A stretch of 15,788 nucleotides of DNA from Symbiodinium natans (GCA_905221605.1 CAJNDS010001511.1:1-15788); one strand, 5' to 3'. Counted from the first letter of the stretch, positions 1 to 6,330 are shown. Notes: generated from the letters alone by a model not told the origin. Made by a program: numbers and translations.

Positions 1-461
1 TTAATTCAATTAATTCAATTAATCCAATTAATTGAATTAATTGAATTAATTGGATTAATTGAATTAATTGAATTCGAAAAGCATCTTTCGCTAATTCAAT
101 TAATTCAATTAATTCAATTAATTGGATTAATTGAATTAATTGAATTCGAAAAGCATCTTTCGCTAATTCAATTAATTCAATTAATTCAATTAATTCAATT
201 AATTGAATTAATTGAATTAATTGAATTAATTGAATTAATTGAATTAATTGAATTAATTGAATTAATTCAATACGCGGGAAATCCGGATCTCGATTAGGGA
301 ACCCCACATAATTGAATTAATTGAATTAATTGAATTAATTGAATTAATTGAATTAATTGAATTCGAAAAACCTCTTTCGCTAATTCAATTAATTCAATTA
401 ATTCAATTAATTGGATTAATTGAATTAATCGAATTAGTTAGATTAATTAAATTAATTAAAG
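1..461. repeat. 9-bp AT-rich satellite with orientation switches (A block, cassette 1)
   Basis: Tandem 9-bp units TTAATTCAA alternate with runs of the complement TTGAATTAA, so the block consists of facing arms that could pair into long hairpins. Apex elements with a 5-bp stem, CGAAA...TTTCG around a 6-nt loop, lie at 75-90, 147-162 and 364-379. They sit exactly where orientation flips from TTGAATTAA to TTAATTCAA. Occasional TTGGATTAA variants mark unit lineages. A conserved 40-bp separator interrupts the block at 271-310. Because the period is 9, frames stay open as Leu-Ile-Gln or Leu-Ile-Glu strings; I do not regard these as genes. The block runs off the left edge of the window. Confidence 0.95.
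271..310. repeat. 40-bp separator S2, copy 1
   Basis: A non-satellite, relatively GC-rich element inside the AT-rich array. It begins TACGCGGG, has a central GAAATCCGGATCTC, and ends GATTAGGGAACCCCACATA. The centre is a perfect 14-bp palindrome (GAAATCCGGATTTC) in the other copies; here one T-to-C change breaks it. S2 occurs seven times in the window, always with TTAATTCAA-type DNA on its left and TTGAATTAA-type DNA on its right, so it lies at the opposite kind of orientation switch from the CGAAA/TTTCG apex. Confidence 0.9.
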
Positions 462-473
462 TGTCCATAATCT

Positions 474-890
474 GAGTTATCATAATTATGATAACTTTAG
501 GTTCCCAAACCTGAGTTATCATGATTATGATAACTTTAGGTTCCCAAACCTGAGTCATCATAATTATGATAGCTTTAAGGTCCCCAGTCTGAGTTATCAT
601 GATTATGATAACCTTAGGTTCCCAAGCCTGAGTTATCATAATTATGATAACTTTAGGTTCCCAAACCTGAGTTATCATAATTATGATAACCTTAGGTTCC
701 CAAACCTGAGTTATCATAATTATGATAACCTTAGGTTCCCAAACCTGAGTTATCATAATTATGATAACTTTAGGTTCCCAAACCTGAGTTATCATAATTA
801 TGATAACTTTAGAGTCACCAACTGGAGTTATCATAATTATGATAATTCCTTAGGGTCCCACCCCTGAGTTATCATAATTATGATAACTTT
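474..890. repeat. 39-bp palindromic satellite, 11 units (B block, cassette 1)
   Basis: Eleven palindrome cores start at 476, 515, 554, 593, 632, 671, 710, 749, 788, 827 and 868. Spacing is 39 bp except the last step, which is 41. The core is the perfect 20-bp palindrome GTTATCATAATTATGATAAC. The linker contains a second small hairpin, AGGTT-CCCA-AACCT. Unit variants appear in an order shared with the other two B blocks: a CATGATTATG core in units 2 and 4, GTCATC in unit 3, and a diverged linker before the penultimate unit. The 39-bp period equals 13 codons, so the minus strand stays open as a 13-residue repeat (MITQVWEPKVIII). I read this as a periodicity by-product, because no start context, unique domain or codon-level conservation is visible. 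Confidence 0.95.
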
Positions 891-1046
891 TAATTCGCAG
901 CTTCACCTTAAGAGAGAGGCGCGCGAATAGGGGGGTGTAATATCAAGCGATTGTGTGCTACAATATGGAGTAGAGGAAGTGTGCAGGTAGGTGTGCGGGA
1001 CGATGAAATAAGACTAGTGAGTAGAATGATGAAGCGTTGAGCTCCG
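891..1046. other. Spacer C, copy 1 (not internally repeated, present three times)
   Basis: About 156 bp between the 39-bp and 55-bp satellites. It begins TAATTCGCAGCTTCACC, contains a G-run (AATAGGGGGGTGTAATATC) and ends near GAAGCGTTGAGCTCC. It has no internal tandem repeat and no useful open frame. By eye it is identical to the copy at 12661-12816 and differs by a handful of substitutions and small indels from 4591-4750. It is the only part of the cassette with ordinary sequence complexity. Function unknown. Confidence 0.85.
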
Positions 1047-1340
1047 AAATCTTAAGGACCATGGCTTGTGATTTGAATCCTTGCAGCAAAAAAAGAGCTT
1101 AAAAACTTAAGGACCAAAGCTTGCGGTTTAACTATTCTGGGCAAAAACTGGACCCCAAATCATAGGGACCAGGGCTTGCGATTTGACCTTTTGGAGCAAA
1201 AACTGGGCCCAAAATCTTAGGGACCAGGGCTTGCGATGCTACTCTTTGGAGTAAAAAACTCGCCCAAAATCTTCAGGACCAGGGCTTGCGATTTGACTCT
1301 TTGGAGCAAAAACTGTGCCCCAAATCTTAGGGACCAGGGC
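1047..1340. repeat. 55-bp satellite, left part (D block, cassette 1)
   Basis: Roughly five diverged units of about 55 bp. Each contains a GGACCAGGGCTTGCGAT-type core, an ACTCTTTGGAGCAAAAA-type middle and a CCCAAAATCTTAGG-type tail. The first two units are the most diverged (ACCATGGCTTGTGATTTG and ACCAAAGCTTGCGGTTTA), as expected for units at an array edge. The array is interrupted at 1341 by the hairpin cluster and resumes at 1844. Overlapping open frames on both strands here are incidental, since 55 is not a multiple of three. Confidence 0.92.
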
Positions 1341-1843
1341 TCGATTTGGCCAAATTTTGCCGGGCAGCCTGCGGGCAAAATTTGGCCAAATCGGGCTGCT
1401 CTTCGTATGCCATGAGAAATGCGCGGCTCGATTTGGCCAAATTTTGCCCGGAGGCTGCCCGGCAAAATTTGGCCAAATCGAGCCGCGCATTTCTCAGCGC
1501 GTACGACGAGCAGCCCGATTTGGCCAAATTTTGCCCGCAGACTTCCCGGCAAAATTTGGCCAAATCGAGCCGCGATAGTTTAAATAATTTCGGGCCTCCA
1601 GAAAGGCGCGGCTCGATTTGGCCAGATTTTGCCGGGCAGTCTGCGGGCAAAATTTGGCCAAATCGGGCTGCTCGTCGAACGCGATGAGAAATGCGCGGCT
1701 CGATTTGGCCAAAGTTTGCCGGGCAGCCTCCGGGCAAAATTTGGCCAAATCGAGCCGCGCCTTTCTGAAGGCCCGAGATTTTTAAACTATCGCGGCTCGA
1801 TTTGGCCAAATTTTGCCGGGCAGCTTCCGGGCAAAATTTGGCC
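1341..1843. repeat. 503-bp cluster of six GC-rich hairpins (E element, copy 1)
   Basis: Six inverted repeats use the arm CGATTTGGCCAAATTTTGCC and its complement around loops of about 12 nt. Arms are 1342-1361/1374-1393, 1413-1448/1461-1496, 1516-1535/1548-1567, 1614-1633/1646-1665, 1693-1720/1733-1760 and 1798-1817/1830-1843 (last right arm truncated). The second has a 36-bp stem with no mismatch that I can see; the fifth has a 28-bp stem with one mismatch. Each arm contains the smaller palindrome TTTGGCCAAA. The linkers are of two kinds and occur in both orientations. The cluster replaces the TTGCGATTTG segment of one 55-bp unit, with CGATTTG shared at the edge. It resembles a foldback element, but I see no transposase and no clear target duplication. 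Confidence 0.92.
1413..1496. repeat. Hairpin with 36-bp stem inside E copy 1
   Basis: Left arm 1413-1448 begins TGAGAAATGCGCGGCTCG; right arm 1461-1496 ends CGAGCCGCGCATTTCTCA. The arms are exact reverse complements by inspection, with a 12-nt loop. This is the longest uninterrupted stem I found in the GC-rich class. In the second copy (13183-13266) one arm carries an A in ATATTGCC, giving a single mismatch. Confidence 0.9.
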
Positions 1844-2100
1844 ACTCTTTGGAGCAAAAAATGCGCCCAAAAATCTTAAGGACCAGGGCTTGCGATTTGA
1901 CTCTTTGGAGCAAAAACTAGGCCCCAAATTGTTAGGGACCAGGGCTTGCGATTTAACTCTTTGGAGCAAAAATTAGACCCAAAATCTTAAGGACCAGGGC
2001 TTGCGATTTGACTCTTTGGAGCAAAAACTAGGCCCCAAATTGTTAGGGACCAGGGCTTGCGATTTAACTCTTTGGAGCAAAAATTAGACCCAAAATCTTA
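1844..2100. repeat. 55-bp satellite between the hairpin cluster and the higher-order array
   Basis: About five 55-bp units resume directly after the E cluster, starting mid-unit at ACTCTTTGGAGCAAAAAATG. They are mostly alternating copies of two subtypes later found in the higher-order repeat: one with CTAGGCCCCAAATTGTTAGGG and one with TTAGACCCAAAATCTTAAGG. One base (an extra A at GCGCCCAAAAATC) distinguishes this stretch from its counterpart near 13630. Confidence 0.9.
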
Positions 2101-3303
2101 AGGACCAGGGCTTGCGATTTAACTCTTTTGGGCAAAACATGAACCCAAACTCTCATGGACCAGGGCTTGCGATTTGACTCTTTTAAGCAAAACATGAACC
2201 CAAACTCTCAGGGACCAGGGCTTGCGATTTGACATTTTGGAGCAAAAACTGGTCCCAAAATCTTAGGGACCAGGGCTTGCGATGCTACTTTTTGGAGCAA
2301 AAAATGCGCCCAAAATCTTAAGGACCAGGGCTTGCGATTTGACTCTTTGGAGCAAAAACTAGGCCCCAAATTGTTAGGGACCAGGGCTTGCGATTTAACT
2401 CTTTGGAGCAAAAATTAACCCAAAATCTTAAGGACCAGGGCTTGCGATTTAACTCTTTTGGGCAAAACATGAACCCAAACTCTCATGGACCAGGGCTTGC
2501 GATTTGACTCTTTTAAGCAAAACATGAACCCAAACTCTCAGGGACCAGGGCTTGCGATTTGACATTTTGGAGCAAAAACTGGTCCCAAAATCTTAGGGAC
2601 CAGGGCTTGCGATGCTACTTTTTGGAGCAAAAAATGCGCCCAAAATCTTAAGGACCAGGGCTTGCGATTTGACTCTTTGGAGCAAAAACTAGGCCCCAAA
2701 TTGTTAGGGACCAGGGCTTGCGATTTAACTCTTTGGAGCAAAAATTAGACCCAAAATCTAAGGACCAGGGCTTGCGATTTAACTCTTCATGGCAAAACAT
2801 GAACCCAAACTCTCATGGACCAGGGCTTGCGATTTGACTCTTTTAAGCAAAACATGAACCCAAACTCTCAGGGACCAGGGCTTGCGATGCTACTTTTTGG
2901 AGCAAAAAATGCGCCCAAAATCTTAAGGACCAGGGCTTGCGATTTGACTCTTTGGAGCAAAAACTAAGCCCCAAATTGTTAGGGACCAGGGCTTGCGATT
3001 TAACTCTTTGGAGCAAAAATTAGACCCAAAATCTTAAGGACCAGGGCTTGCGATTTGACTCTTTTGGGCAAAACATGAACCCAAACTCTCATGGACCAGG
3101 GCTTGCGATTTGACTCTTTTAAGCAAAACATGAACCCAAACTCTCAGGGACCAGGGCTTGCGATTTGACATTTTAGAGCAAAAACTGGTCCCAAAATCTT
3201 AGGGACCAGGGCTTGCGATGCTACTTTTTGGAGCAAAAAATGCGCCCAAAATCTTAAGGACCAGGGCTTGCGATTTGACTCTTTGGAGCAAAAACTAGGC
3301 CCC
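2101..3303. repeat. 330-bp higher-order repeat of six 55-bp subunits, ~3.7 copies
   Basis: Six distinguishable subunits recur in fixed order: (a) TTTTGGGCAAAACATGAACC with a CTCATGG end; (b) TTTTAAGCAAAACATGAACC; (c) GACATTTTGGAGC with CTGGTCCC; (d) GATGCTACTTTTTGGAGC; (e) CTAGGCCCCAAATTG; (f) TTAGACCC or similar. Copies start at 2101, 2431, 2761 and 3037. The first two steps are exactly 330 bp. The third copy lacks subunit c and is 276 bp. The fourth is cut off in subunit e where CCCCAA runs straight into the 9-bp satellite at 3304. This is the layered organisation expected from repeated unequal exchange. Confidence 0.9.
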
Positions 3304-3385
3304 AATTCAATTAATTGGATTAATTGAATTAATTGAATTCGAAAAAGCCTCTTTCGCTAATCCAATTAATTCAATTAATTCAATT

Positions 3386-3422
3386 ATCTATTTCTTTTTT
3401 CAAAGCAAAGATTTCCCCTCTA
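3386..3422. repeat. T-rich separator S3, copy 1
   Basis: Element of the form ATCTATTTCTTTTTTCAAAG followed by CAAAGATTTCCCCTCT, embedded in TTAATTCAA-type arrays on both sides. Seven copies occur in the window. Those at 3386, 3799, 15139 and 15561 keep ATCTATTTCT. Those at 10907, 11337 and 11812 have ATCTG followed by a longer T run, defining two subfamilies. Confidence 0.85.
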
Positions 3423-3616
3423 TTGAATTAATTCAATTAATTCAATTAATTCAATTAATTCAATTAATTCAATTCGTTCAATTAATTGAATTAATTGAAT
3501 TAATTGAATTCGAAAAGCCTCCTTCGCTAATTCAAGTAATTCAATTAATTCAATTAACTGAATTAATTGAATTAATTGAATTAATTGAATTAATTGAATT
3601 AATTGAATTAATTCAA

Positions 3617-3656
3617 TACGCGGGAAATCCGGATTTCGATTAGGGAACCCCACATA
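3617..3656. repeat. 40-bp separator S2, copy 2
   Basis: Intact S2 with the perfect 14-bp palindrome GAAATCCGGATTTC at its centre and the GATTAGGGAACCCCACATA end. Confidence 0.9.
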
Positions 3657-3798
3657 ATTGAATTAATTGCATTAATTGAATTCGAAAAACCTCTTTCGCT
3701 AATTCAATTAATTCAATTAATTCAATTAATTGGATTAATTGAATTAATTGAATTCGAAAGCCTCTTTCGCTAATTCAATTAATTCAATTAATTCAATT

Positions 3799-3838
3799 AT
3801 CTATTTCTTTTTTTCAAAACAAAGATTTCCCCCCTATT
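3799..3838. repeat. T-rich separator S3, copy 2
   Basis: Same element as at 3386 but with AAAACAAAG in place of AAAGCAAAG and a longer C run (TTTCCCCCCT). Confidence 0.85.
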
Positions 3839-4030
3839 GAATTAATTCAATTAATTCAATTAATTCAATTAATTCAATTAATTGAACTAATTGAATTAAT
3901 TGAATTAATTGAATTCGAAAAACCTCCTTCGCTAATTCAATTAATTCAATTAGTTCAATTAATTCAATTAATTGAATTAATTGAATTAATTGAATTAAGT
4001 GAATTAGTTGAATTAATTGAATTAATACAA

Positions 4031-4070
4031 TACGCGGGAAATCCGGATTTCGATTAGGGAACCCCACATA
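4031..4070. repeat. 40-bp separator S2, copy 3
   Basis: Intact S2 with perfect central palindrome. The left flank reads AATACAA instead of AATTCAA, a private satellite variant. Confidence 0.9.
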
Positions 4071-4215
4071 ATTGAATTAATTGAAATAATTGAATTCGAA
4101 AAACCTCTTTCGCTAATTCAACTAATTCAATTAATTCAATTAATTCAATTAATTGGATTAATTGAATTAATTGAATTAATTAGATTAATTAAATTAATTA
4201 AAGGGTCCATAATCT

Positions 4216-4590
4216 GAGTTATCATAATTATGATAACTTTAGGTTCCCAAACCTGAGTTATCATGATTATGATAACCTTAGGTTCCCAAACCTGAGTCAT
4301 CATAATTATGATAACTTTAAGGTCCCCAGTCTGAGTTATCATGATTATGATAACCTTAGGTTCCCAAGCCTGAGTTATCATAATTATGATAACTTTAGGT
4401 TCCCAAACCTGAGTTATCATGATTATGATAACCTTAGGTTCCCAAACCTGAGTTATCATAATTATGATAACTTTAGGTTCCCAAACCTGAGTTATCATAA
4501 TTACGATAACTTTAGAGTCACCAACTGGAGTTATCATAATTATGATAACTCCTTAGGGTCCCACCCCTGAGTTATCATAATTATGGTAAC
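4216..4590. repeat. 39-bp palindromic satellite, 10 units (B block, cassette 2)
   Basis: Palindrome cores start at 4218, 4257, 4296, 4335, 4374, 4413, 4452, 4491, 4530 and 4571, with the same variant order as the first block (GTCATC in unit 3, the AGAGTCACCAACTGG linker before unit 9, a 41-bp last step). There is one unit fewer than at 474-890. Some cores carry a single change that breaks perfect symmetry, for example TTACGATAAC in unit 8 and TTATGGTAAC in unit 10. Confidence 0.95.
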
Positions 4591-4750
4591 TTTTAATTCG
4601 CAGCTTCACCTTAAGAGAGAGGTGCGCGAATAGGGGGGTGTAATATCAAGCGATTGTGTGCTACAATATGGAGTAGAGGAGGTGTGAGCAAGTAGGTGTG
4701 CGGGACGATGGAATAGGACGAGTGAGTAGAATGATGAAGCGTTGAGCTCA
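4591..4750. other. Spacer C, copy 2 (diverged)
   Basis: Homologous to 891-1046, with scattered differences: GGTGCGCG for GGCGCGCG, GAGGTGTGAGCAAGTAGG for GAAGTGTGCAGGTAGG, and GGAATAGGACGAG for GAAATAAGACTAG. This divergence, compared with the apparent identity of copies 1 and 3, shows cassette 2 separated earlier. Confidence 0.85.
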
Positions 4751-5303
4751 AAATCTTAAGGACCATGGCTTGTGATTTGACTCCTTGCAGCAAAAAAAGA
4801 GCCTAAAAACTTAAGGACCAAAGCTTGCGGTTTAACTATTCTGGGCAAAAACTGGGCCCCAAATCTTAGGGACCAGGGCTTGCGATTTGACCTTTTGGAG
4901 CAAAAACTGGGCCCAAAATCTTAGGGACCAGAGCTTGCGATGCTACTCTTTGGAGCAAAAAATGCGCCCAAAATCTTCAGGACCAGGGCTTGCGATTTGA
5001 CTCTTTGGAGCAAAAACTGAGCCCCAAATCTTAGGGACCAGGGCTTGCGATTTGACTCTTTGGCGCAAAAATTAAAACCAAAATCTTAGGGATCAGGGCT
5101 TGCGATTTGACTCTTTGGAGCAAAAACTGGGCCCAAGATCTTAGGGACTAGGGCTTGCGATGTCACTCTTTGGAGCAAAAAATGAACCCAAGATCTTAGG
5201 GACCAGGGCTTGCGATTTGACTCTTTGGAGCAAAAATTGGGCCCCAAATCTTAGGGACCAGGGCTTGCGATTTGACTCTTTGGAGCAAAATATGAACCCA
5301 AAA
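4751..5303. repeat. 55-bp satellite without higher-order structure (D block, cassette 2)
   Basis: About ten units of ~55 bp with the GGACCAGGGCTTGCGATTTG core. The E hairpin cluster is absent. The six-subunit order seen at 2101-3303 is not apparent. Private changes include GGGATCAGGGC, GGGACTAGGGC and GATGTCACTC. The array dies out at TATGAACCCAAAATG and meets the AT-rich unique segment. This looks like the simpler form of the D array, lacking both the cluster and the 330-bp amplification. Confidence 0.9.
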
Positions 5304-5404
5304 TGTTAATGTTTTCTGGAACCCCACAATAAGAAACTTACCAAATTTTGCTAATTTTATAGATTTTACCTTTAACGTAAAATTGAGAAAAAATAAAATT
5401 GATA

Positions 5405-5442
5405 CGAAGACGCACCATTAAGCCAAACATCACATAACCAAA
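5405..5442 (+). repeat. Left arm of a 38-bp inverted repeat
   Basis: CGAAGACGCACC...ATAACCAAA here is the reverse complement of 5830-5867 with two mismatches out of 38. The arms are about 390 bp apart, so this arm is an inverted, displaced copy of one unit of the tandem repeats at 5741-5985. Confidence 0.85.
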
Positions 5443-5689
5443 TAATAAAAAACTGACTAATTTTATCAATTTTAATGCTTTCTGGGACTCCGTAAAATCA
5501 GAATCTATGAGGTATATTAATTTGTCATGTGCATCAATATTAAATTGAAAATAAAACCGGAAAATAATAATATAAGATTATATATATTTTTAGTTTATTA
5601 TTGTTTCACCAATTTCATTTCAAATGATCTTTTTGAAAAAAAAACGCAAAAAAGGAAAACGAAAAATGTAACAGTTTCACAAATGCAGA

Positions 5690-5714
5690 GTACATATATA
5701 TATAATATATGTAC
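5690..5714. repeat. AT-rich palindrome GTACATATAT...ATATATGTAC
   Basis: Perfect 10-bp arms (GTACATATAT and ATATATGTAC) around a 5-nt centre, in an AT-rich context. It may be a cruciform-prone site or simply a consequence of TA-rich sequence. Confidence 0.7.
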
Positions 5715-5740
5715 ATACAATATGAGTACAGAGTCGTAAC

Positions 5741-5985
5741 CAGAGTATTGTTGTTTTGCTTAGTGGTGCGTCTTTGCTCTATATGTGCTTGTTTTGCTTG
5801 CTGCTATGTCTTCGCTTACTATATGCCTGTTTGGTTATGTGATGTTTTGCTTAGTGGTGCGTCTTCGATCTAGATGCGCTTGTCTTGCTTATTGGCGCGT
5901 CTTCGCTTCCTACATGTTCTATATGCTGTTGTTATACTTATTGGTGCGTCTTCGCATACTATTTGCGGTTGTCTTGCTTAGTGGT
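5741..5985 (+). repeat. Degenerate ~40-bp tandem repeats (GGTGCGTCTTCGC)
   Basis: About six diverged units with the theme TTGTTTTGCTTAGTGG, then TGCGTCTTCGCTTAC, then TATATGC. The GTCTT cores lie near 5769, 5808, 5861, 5899 and 5947, and a final TTGCTTAGTGGTGCATT follows near 5975. Spacing varies from about 38 to 53 bp. A 90-residue open frame through this block is Leu/Val-rich because the repeat is T-rich and has no stop in that frame; I see no evidence that it is a gene. Confidence 0.8.
5830..5867 (-). repeat. Right arm of the 38-bp inverted repeat
   Basis: Reverse complement of 5405-5442 with two mismatches. It is one unit of the surrounding ~40-bp tandem repeats. Confidence 0.85.
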
Positions 5986-6330
5986 GCATTAAACCCTATC
6001 TTCAGCTCCTTGCAACCTCCGTTTTTGGGCATGTTCAATTTTTCCTGGTTTTACTGATGTTCACCAATAGCAAGCCTTAAAACGTTCAAACCAACACTTT
6101 AAACACTGATCCCTAAACCCGAAATCTTAAACCCTAAGCCGCCTTCTAAACCCTTAGCCTGTCTTCAACTCCTTACAACCTCCGTTTTTGGACATGTCCC
6201 ATCTTGGTCTGGTTTTTATTGGTTTTCGCCTATACAAAACCCAGAACTTTCAAGCCAACACTTCAAACCCTAAACCCTAAACGCCATTTTTGGACATGTC
6301 CATTTTCCCTTGTCTTTCTGATTTCATCTA
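5986..6330 (+). repeat. Diverged ~180-bp tandem duplication with CCCTAAA motifs
   Basis: Two and a part copies of a segment. CTTCAGCTCCTTGCAACCTC at about 6000 recurs as CTTCAACTCCTTACAACCTC near 6163. Each is followed by CGTTTTTGG[GA]CATGT, a CTGGTTTT stretch and a TTCAA..CCAACACTT stretch; a third part-copy starts at TTTTTGGACATGTCC near 6290. CCCTAAA or close variants are scattered through it, including a short tandem CAAACCCTAAACCCTAAACG around 6263-6282. This is the plant/algal/apicomplexan type of telomeric word in interstitial, degenerate form. Confidence 0.8.

Larger units (their letters stand above)
3304..4200. repeat. 9-bp AT-rich satellite with separators (A block, cassette 2)
   Basis: The same TTAATTCAA / TTGAATTAA array as at the window start, with the same classes of interrupters: CGAAA...TTTCG or CGAAA...CTTCG apex elements, S2 separators at 3617-3656 and 4031-4070, and T-rich S3 separators at 3386-3422 and 3799-3838. 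S2 to S2 is 414 bp, giving a higher-order period. The left end is fused to a truncated 55-bp unit. The right end passes through TTAGATTAATTAAATTAATT into the 39-bp satellite, the same transition as in cassettes 1 and 3. Confidence 0.93.
5304..5740. other. AT-rich segment with no recognised gene
   Basis: Low-complexity AT-rich DNA. A ~19-bp motif occurs twice in diverged form (TAATGTTTTCTGGAACCCC at 5307 and TAATGCTTTCTGGGACTCC at 5473), each near CTAATTTTAT-type DNA, suggesting an old short duplication. An open frame for 70 residues at 5527-5739 is rich in Asn, Ile, Lys and Tyr, as expected for AT-rich sequence, and has no recognisable domain. I do not call it. Confidence 0.7.

Noticed and set aside
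403-834. 143-residue minus-strand open frame with a 13-residue repeat; similar frames at 4145-4537 and 12212-12604
   Set aside because: The 39-bp satellite is exactly 13 codons long, so the frame stays open. The rest of each frame is 9-bp satellite; there is no unique sequence or domain.
474-890. CRISPR-like array of evenly spaced palindromic repeats
   Set aside because: The intervals between palindromes are themselves repeated, not unique spacers. There are no cas genes, and the context is eukaryotic satellite DNA.
1341-1843. Calling the hairpin cluster a named transposon (foldback or MITE)
   Set aside because: No target-site duplication could be identified because it sits in a repeat unit; no transposase or recognised terminal motif is present, so it is kept as a repeat.
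1217-1976. Overlapping open frames on both strands through the hairpin cluster and 55-bp satellite, and the counterparts at 12987-13738
   Set aside because: At least three frames are open over the same bases because the GC-rich palindromes are stop-poor. Repeated words such as FGQILPGSLRAKFGQIEPR are just the hairpin arm in translation.
2208-2411. 67-residue minus-strand frame repeated at 2538, 13977 and 14566
   Set aside because: It recurs because 330 bp is divisible by three, and one copy (14308) is shortened by an 18-bp deletion. There is no evidence of a protein.
5527-5739. 70-residue plus-strand frame, Asn/Ile/Lys/Tyr-rich
   Set aside because: AT-rich chance frame that includes the palindrome at 5690-5714; no recognisable motif.
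5785-6057. 90-residue plus-strand frame with Leu/Val-rich segments resembling membrane helices
   Set aside because: It lies on T-rich ~40-bp tandem repeats and runs on into the telomere-like segment. Hydrophobic composition is expected from T-rich codons.
6255-6285. True chromosome end
   Set aside because: Only about two exact CCCTAAA repeats in tandem, degenerate and internal to the window; at most an interstitial telomere-like tract.
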